NCBI GenBank assembly: GCA_900553685.1
Contig: USEI01000013.1
Location: forward strand, 1-46,432
Source of the DNA: an uncultured Clostridium sp.
GTDB taxonomy: Bacteria; Bacillota; Clostridia; TANB77; CAG-508
Length of the DNA: 46,432 bases
Direction of reading: 5' to 3'
In this document: piece after piece, positions 43,338 to 46,432 of the stretch
Layout: every line of letters begins with the position of its first letter
How positions within the stretch are numbered: position 1 is the stretch's first letter
The notes under the pieces: generated by a model
The model's database searches: none
The model's input: only the letters and a program-made list of their open reading frames with translations
Told to the model about the DNA's origin: nothing
Position numbers and translations under genes: made by a program

Positions 43338-43802
43338 ATGGAAAAGTTAGAAACAACATTAAGTTTATTAAAAAAAGATAATAAGATTTTGCTAGGAATG
43401 AAAAAAAGAGGATTTGGAGAAGGAAAGTATAATGGAGTTGGTGGAAAACTAAAAGAAAATGAAACCCCTGAAATTGCAATGATTCGTGAAACACAAGAAG
43501 AAATTAATGTGACACCAACAAAATATGAAAAAGTAGGTATTATAGAATTTGATGAATATTATAAAGGAAAAAAAGAAAATGTAGTTTTTCATCTATATAT
43601 GGTATATGAATGGAATGGAAAGCCAAGTGAAAGTGATGAGATAAAGCCTAAATGGTTTGATATAAGTGAAATACCATTTAGTAAAATGTTTCCAGATGAT
43701 AAATATTGGTTGCCATTAGTTTTAGAAGGTAAAAAAATAAGAGCCTATTTTGAATTTGATGAAAATTGGAATATGCTATCAAAAAAAATAGAAAACATAT
43801 AA
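43338..43802 (+). CDS. Nudix hydrolase, MutT/MTH1-like (8-oxo-dGTP diphosphatase)
   Basis: A 154-residue Nudix protein. The Nudix box is complete (GGKLKENETPEIAMIRETQEEI). The N-terminal strand LLKKDNKILLGMKKRGFGEGKYNGVGGK and especially the C-terminal region MFPDDKYWLPLVLEGKKIRAYFEFDE resemble animal MTH1 more than E. coli MutT. It should clean oxidised purine nucleotides from the pool. Start ATG behind TTGGAG. Confidence 0.9.
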   Translation: MEKLETTLSLLKKDNKILLGMKKRGFGEGKYNGVGGKLKENETPEIAMIRETQEEINVTPTKYEKVGIIEFDEYYKGKKENVVFHLYMVYEWNGKPSESDEIKPKWFDISEIPFSKMFPDDKYWLPLVLEGKKIRAYFEFDENWNMLSKKIENI

Positions 43803-43866
43803 CAAAAATAAAGTGTAATTTTAAGAATATACATGAATTTAATAAAAGTAAAAAGAAGGTGAAAGT

Positions 43867-44766
43867 ATGAACAAAGAGAATGGAACTTTTTCTAATATAA
43901 AACTTAATTGGTATCCAGGTCATATGGCAAAAACAAGAAGGCAAATTGAAAATGATTTAAAACTAATAGATGTAGTAATAGAACTTTTAGATGCAAGAAT
44001 ACCAATTGCAAGCAGAAATCCAGATATAAAAAATTTAACTAAAAATAAAAAGAGAATTATATTATTAAATAAATGTGATTTAGCAGATGAAAAAATGAAT
44101 AAAAGATGGATTGATGTTTTATCTAAAGAAGCACCAACAATTTTAACAGATTCAAAATCTGGAAAAGGAATAGAAAAAGTTACAAAAAAGATAGAAGAAT
44201 TGATGAAATCTGAAATGGAAAAGCAAGCTTCTAGAGGTAGAATAAATAAAACTATAAGAGTTATGATACTAGGGATACCAAATGTAGGAAAATCCTCATT
44301 TATAAACAGAATTTCTAAAAAAACTACAATGGAAGTTGGAAATAAGCCTGGTGTAACCAAAACAAAACAATGGATTAGGATAGGAAAAAATCAAGAATTA
44401 CTAGATACACCAGGTGTATTATGGCCTAAATTTCAAAGTGAAGAAATTGCATTAAATTTAGCATTTACTGGTACAATAAAAGATGATATTTTAGAAAGAG
44501 TAGAAATAGCTTATGAATTACTAAAAAAATTATATTTAGAATATAGAAGTAATATTCAAGAAAGATATAGAATATCAGATGATGAAGTTCTAGAAATAGA
44601 AAAAAAAGAAAATTATATATATGAGCTAATGAAACTAATAGGTCAAAAAAGAGGAGCATTAATTGCTGGTGGAGAAATAGATGATGAAAAAGTTTCTAGA
44701 ATAATTTTAGAAGATTTTAGAAATTGCAAGTTAGGAAAAATAACTTTAGAAGAACCAGATGTTTAG
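43867..44766 (+). CDS. rbgA: Ribosome biogenesis GTPase RbgA (YlqF)
   Basis: A 299-residue circularly permuted GTPase needed for late 50S subunit assembly. The N-terminal WYPGHMAKTRRQIE is diagnostic. GTPase motifs occur in permuted order: NKCDLAD (G4), DSKSGKG (G5), GIPNVGKSSFINR (G1), GVTKTKQW (G2) and DTPGVLWPKF (G3), followed by the helical C-terminal RNA-binding domain. Start ATG behind AAGGTG. Confidence 0.97.
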   Translation: MNKENGTFSNIKLNWYPGHMAKTRRQIENDLKLIDVVIELLDARIPIASRNPDIKNLTKNKKRIILLNKCDLADEKMNKRWIDVLSKEAPTILTDSKSGKGIEKVTKKIEELMKSEMEKQASRGRINKTIRVMILGIPNVGKSSFINRISKKTTMEVGNKPGVTKTKQWIRIGKNQELLDTPGVLWPKFQSEEIALNLAFTGTIKDDILERVEIAYELLKKLYLEYRSNIQERYRISDDEVLEIEKKENYIYELMKLIGQKRGALIAGGEIDDEKVSRIILEDFRNCKLGKITLEEPDV

Positions 44767-44914
44767 GTGTTTTAATTTGTTGAAATAGATTTAAAGAATA
44801 CATAATAATTTGTAATTAAATACTATTTAAATTTAAAATTAGATATTAACTAAAATTTAATATTAAAACTATTAATTAACTATATTATTAAATGTTAAAT
44901 TAAAGGAGAAAGAA

Positions 44915-45310
44915 TTGGAATTTATTGAAAGAAAAAAAGATATAAATGATGCAAAATTATTATCACCATTAGTATGGGCATATATCGGTGATAGTGTTTA
45001 TGAGCTTTATATTAGAACAAAATTAGTAAACAGCTCAAATGCAAAGCCACACAAATTACATATTGAATCAATAAAATATGTTAAAGCAAAATCACAAGCA
45101 AATGTTTTAAAAAAAATTACTGAAAATTTATCAGATGAAGAAAAAGATATAGTAAGAAGAGGTAGAAATGCAGAAAATCACCATGTCGCGAAAAATGCAA
45201 ATGTAGCGGATTATAGTCAGTCTACAGCATTTGAAGCTTTAATAGGATATCTCTATTTAACTAAGCAAGATGAAAGATTGCATGAAATTCTTAATATGTG
45301 TATTGACTAA
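44915..45310 (+). CDS. mrnC: Mini-ribonuclease III
   Basis: A 131-residue RNase III-like protein without a dsRNA-binding domain, which matures 23S rRNA ends in Firmicutes. Motifs: LSPLVWAYIGDSVYELYIR with the catalytic Asp, the HKLH helix, RRGRNAENHHVAKNA, and AFEALIGYLYL with the second acidic site. The start is TTG at 44915, behind AAAGGAG. It lies directly before the tRNA-Glu gene, whose promoter overlaps its stop codon. Confidence 0.95.
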   Translation: MEFIERKKDINDAKLLSPLVWAYIGDSVYELYIRTKLVNSSNAKPHKLHIESIKYVKAKSQANVLKKITENLSDEEKDIVRRGRNAENHHVAKNANVADYSQSTAFEALIGYLYLTKQDERLHEILNMCID

Positions 45311-45331
45311 ATGTATAAAATATGTTATAAA
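45303..45331 (+). promoter_or_regulatory. Promoter of tRNA-Glu overlapping the mrnC stop codon
   Basis: TTGACT at 45303-45308 (inside the last codons and stop of mrnC), 17 bp, TATAAA at 45326-45331 with TG one base upstream. Transcription would start about 10 nt before the tRNA. Confidence 0.65.
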
Positions 45332-45347
45332 TAAATAGTTAATACAG

Positions 45348-45422
45348 GGCCCCTTGGTCAAGCGGCTAAGACGCCACCCTCTCAAGGTGGAATCATGGGT
45401 TCGATTCCCGTAGGGGTCACCA
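45348..45422 (+). tRNA. tRNA-Glu (anticodon CTC), CCA encoded
   Basis: A complete cloverleaf: acceptor GGCCCCT/AGGGGTC (one G-U), D arm with GGTCAAGCGG, anticodon stem CCACC/GGTGG with loop CTCTCAA (anticodon CTC, reads GAG), T arm with GGGTTCGATTCCC, and CCA at 45420-45422. It is a single tRNA gene, not part of a cluster in this window. Confidence 0.97.
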
Positions 45423-45426
45423 CTTT

Positions 45427-45460
45427 AGATGAAAAAGTTAACCTTTTTCATCTTTTTTTA
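45427..45460 (+). terminator. Terminator after tRNA-Glu
   Basis: AGATGAAAAAG (45427-45437) pairs perfectly with 45443-45453 around a 5-nt loop, then a run of seven T. Confidence 0.9.
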
Positions 45461-45763
45461 TTGTTTCTCAAAATGCTACATTTATTGATATGAGTGGAGT
45501 TTAAAGCTTTACTCATTTTTTGTTGTTTTTTGAAAGTTTTCATTTTTTATATATTTGCAAACATTTATTGCAAACAAATTAAATTTGAATAAGTGGCTTA
45601 TACCAGATGTTACAGAGATTTCTGAAATGATATTTGCAAACAATGAGCATTTTTTGTCAAAAAAGAACTATATTTCTGCAAACATGTTAAAAATACTAGG
45701 AGTTTATTTTATTGTTTCTATAGTATTTAAAAATTACTAATAAATTTAAAATTATTAAACAAG
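45461..45763. other. Gene-poor stretch with four TGCAAACA repeats
   Basis: No supported gene. The 8-mer TGCAAACA occurs at 45556, 45569, 45635 and 45677, two of them within the identical 13-mer ATATTTGCAAACA (45551 and 45630). A 61-codon frame runs through it from a TTG at 45555, but has no ribosome binding site and no recognisable product; it may be a remnant. Confidence 0.55.
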
Positions 45764-46017
45764 TTAAACAATGTTATTGTACTTTAATTTTTCTAAAATT
45801 GCAAAAATTACTTTTTTGGGTTGAGGGGAATTTATATAATATGCATCTAAATATTTTTTTATAACTTCTTCTTTATTAGAATAATACATATTGTCAGTAG
45901 AATTTCTTATATTGCATTTTATATTATTAACACTTTTTCCGTATTTTTTAGCTACAATTGGATAAATATCTCTTTCTAGTAAAATTAGGATCGTTTGTGA
46001 TTAGCATGTTTTCAACA
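45764..46017 (-). pseudogene. Remnant of a Spo0A C-terminal-domain protein, frameshifted
   Basis: On the minus strand a frame ending at 45764-45766 codes for ERDIYPIVAKKYGKSVNNI and continues with an IRNSTDNMYY helix and SPQPKKVIFAILEKL before the stop. This has the order of the Spo0A C-terminal DNA-binding domain (YPDIAKKF, then the recognition helix, then KPTNSEFIAMVADKL in B. subtilis). The frame has no start codon and is blocked by a stop at 46001-46003. Removing one base from the four-base run at 45981-45984 would join it to the preceding MLITNDPN in the other frame, giving a natural family sequence. So both the N-terminal half and one base appear lost. Confidence 0.65.
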
Positions 46018-46400
46018 ACAACTAACCAACCCGTTGATGCAATATCACTACCATATGCATTTCGAACTGTGAATCTAAATTTAGTGTTTCTTATAGGACT
46101 AGGATTCATTCTTCCAATTTGGATTTTAAAAATTAACCGATGCATTCTGTTATCATTACCAACTGTTTTAACAGGAGTAAGATTAGTAGAATAAAAAGTG
46201 AATCCACCAACTTCTGTTACGGTTGCATAATTGAAAACATCGTTTCCTGCCAAAGGAATAATATTTTCAGTCTCTGATTCTGAGGTTGAATTACTAACTA
46301 CAGATTCTGCTGCAAATACTTTAAGTGGAGAAAATAATCCCAAAGTAAAGCAAATAGAAAGAATGAGAAACGTTGCTTTTGAATAAATAAAGTTTTTCAT
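45948..46400 (-). pseudogene. Truncated secreted protein fused to the Spo0A-domain remnant
   Basis: The start is set at the ATG at 46400, preceded by GGAGGA; the longer reading from 46415 contains that site. The 150-residue reading has a signal peptide (residues 1-32, ending VFAAES), a Ser/Glu/Thr-rich linker, and a beta-rich domain up to about STGWLVVV. The last 20 or so residues (MLITNDPNFTRKRYLSNCS) seem to belong to the Spo0A-type remnant, partly out of frame. So the secreted protein has probably lost its own C-terminus in a fusion. The family of the secreted domain is not recognised. If the fusion is an assembly error near a contig end, the gene could be intact elsewhere. Confidence 0.6.
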
Positions 46401-46432
46401 AGTTTTATCCTCCATTTTGTTAGATTTACCCT

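Noticed and set aside
43920..44360. 146-codon minus-strand open frame inside rbgA
   Set aside because: Antisense to a well-recognised GTPase gene, hydrophobic reading caused by base composition.
45555..45740. 61-codon plus-strand frame after tRNA-Glu
   Set aside because: TTG start without a ribosome binding site and no recognisable product; kept only as part of the repeat-bearing stretch.

Overview
The window is very AT-rich (roughly a quarter G+C by eye), densely coded, with AGGAGG-type ribosome binding sites, sigma-A promoters of the TTGACA-17-TATAAT kind and many simple hairpin-plus-U terminators. The gene set (YlbJ, Spo0A C-terminal domain remnant, IreB-RuvX-DUF1292, DUF4364, Mini-RNase III, pyruvate formate-lyase, electron-bifurcating [FeFe]-hydrogenase, sortase) points to an anaerobic, fermentative member of the Clostridia, probably an uncultured gut-type lineage. 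This is mostly core chromosome, with a few accessory islands.

Layout. 1-2290: end of an unknown gene, an RsiV/DUF3298-like membrane protein and a YibE/F membrane protein. 2303-3676: HtrA protease on the minus strand. 3904-8613: RNase HII, two tandem pyrimidine-nucleoside phosphorylases (the first strongly diverged at active-site positions) and an M18 aminopeptidase. 8776-8973: a solitary small membrane protein. 9171-13422: HydC-HydB-HydA bifurcating hydrogenase. 13549-14547 (minus): YlbJ. 14897-18352: Mfd. 18481-19008 (minus): an orphan gene of visibly higher G+C with its own GC-rich terminator, probably acquired. 19189-20571: SpoU-type RNA methylase and DUF4364. 20741-22138: an unrecognised protein whose C-terminal half looks like a divergent protein kinase. 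22214-23974: oligoendopeptidase F. 24133-28585: two-component system, then a sortase and a secreted SpaA-type protein that ends directly in an LPVTG motif with no membrane anchor. 28643-31602 (minus): PflA/PflB. 31882-35140: Maf, two small minus-strand genes, TrmL and two lipoproteins, one a cyclophilin. 35197-36453: methionine gamma-lyase family protein.

36791-41453 holds the most interesting block: a two-helix pilin-like membrane protein, a 1025-residue TadZ/CpaE-like protein with a degenerate P-loop and a six-copy 45-bp coding minisatellite, and a membrane-anchored GAF plus degenerate GGDEF protein. All are closely packed and run into the conserved ireB-ruvX pair. 42261-45310: DUF1292, a membrane protein, a MutT/MTH1-like Nudix hydrolase, RbgA and Mini-RNase III. 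45348-45422: tRNA-Glu(CTC). The right end (45550-46400) is a decayed area with repeated TGCAAACA words and a chimera between a secreted protein and a Spo0A C-terminal-domain remnant.

A recurring pattern is a perfect stem-loop placed exactly between a strong Shine-Dalgarno sequence and the start codon. It is clear at pepF and at the sortase substrate gene, and seen in an ambiguous form at hydC. Folding out the hairpin restores near-normal spacing at the two clear sites. All functional calls rest on reading the translated sequences against remembered families; no database search was run.
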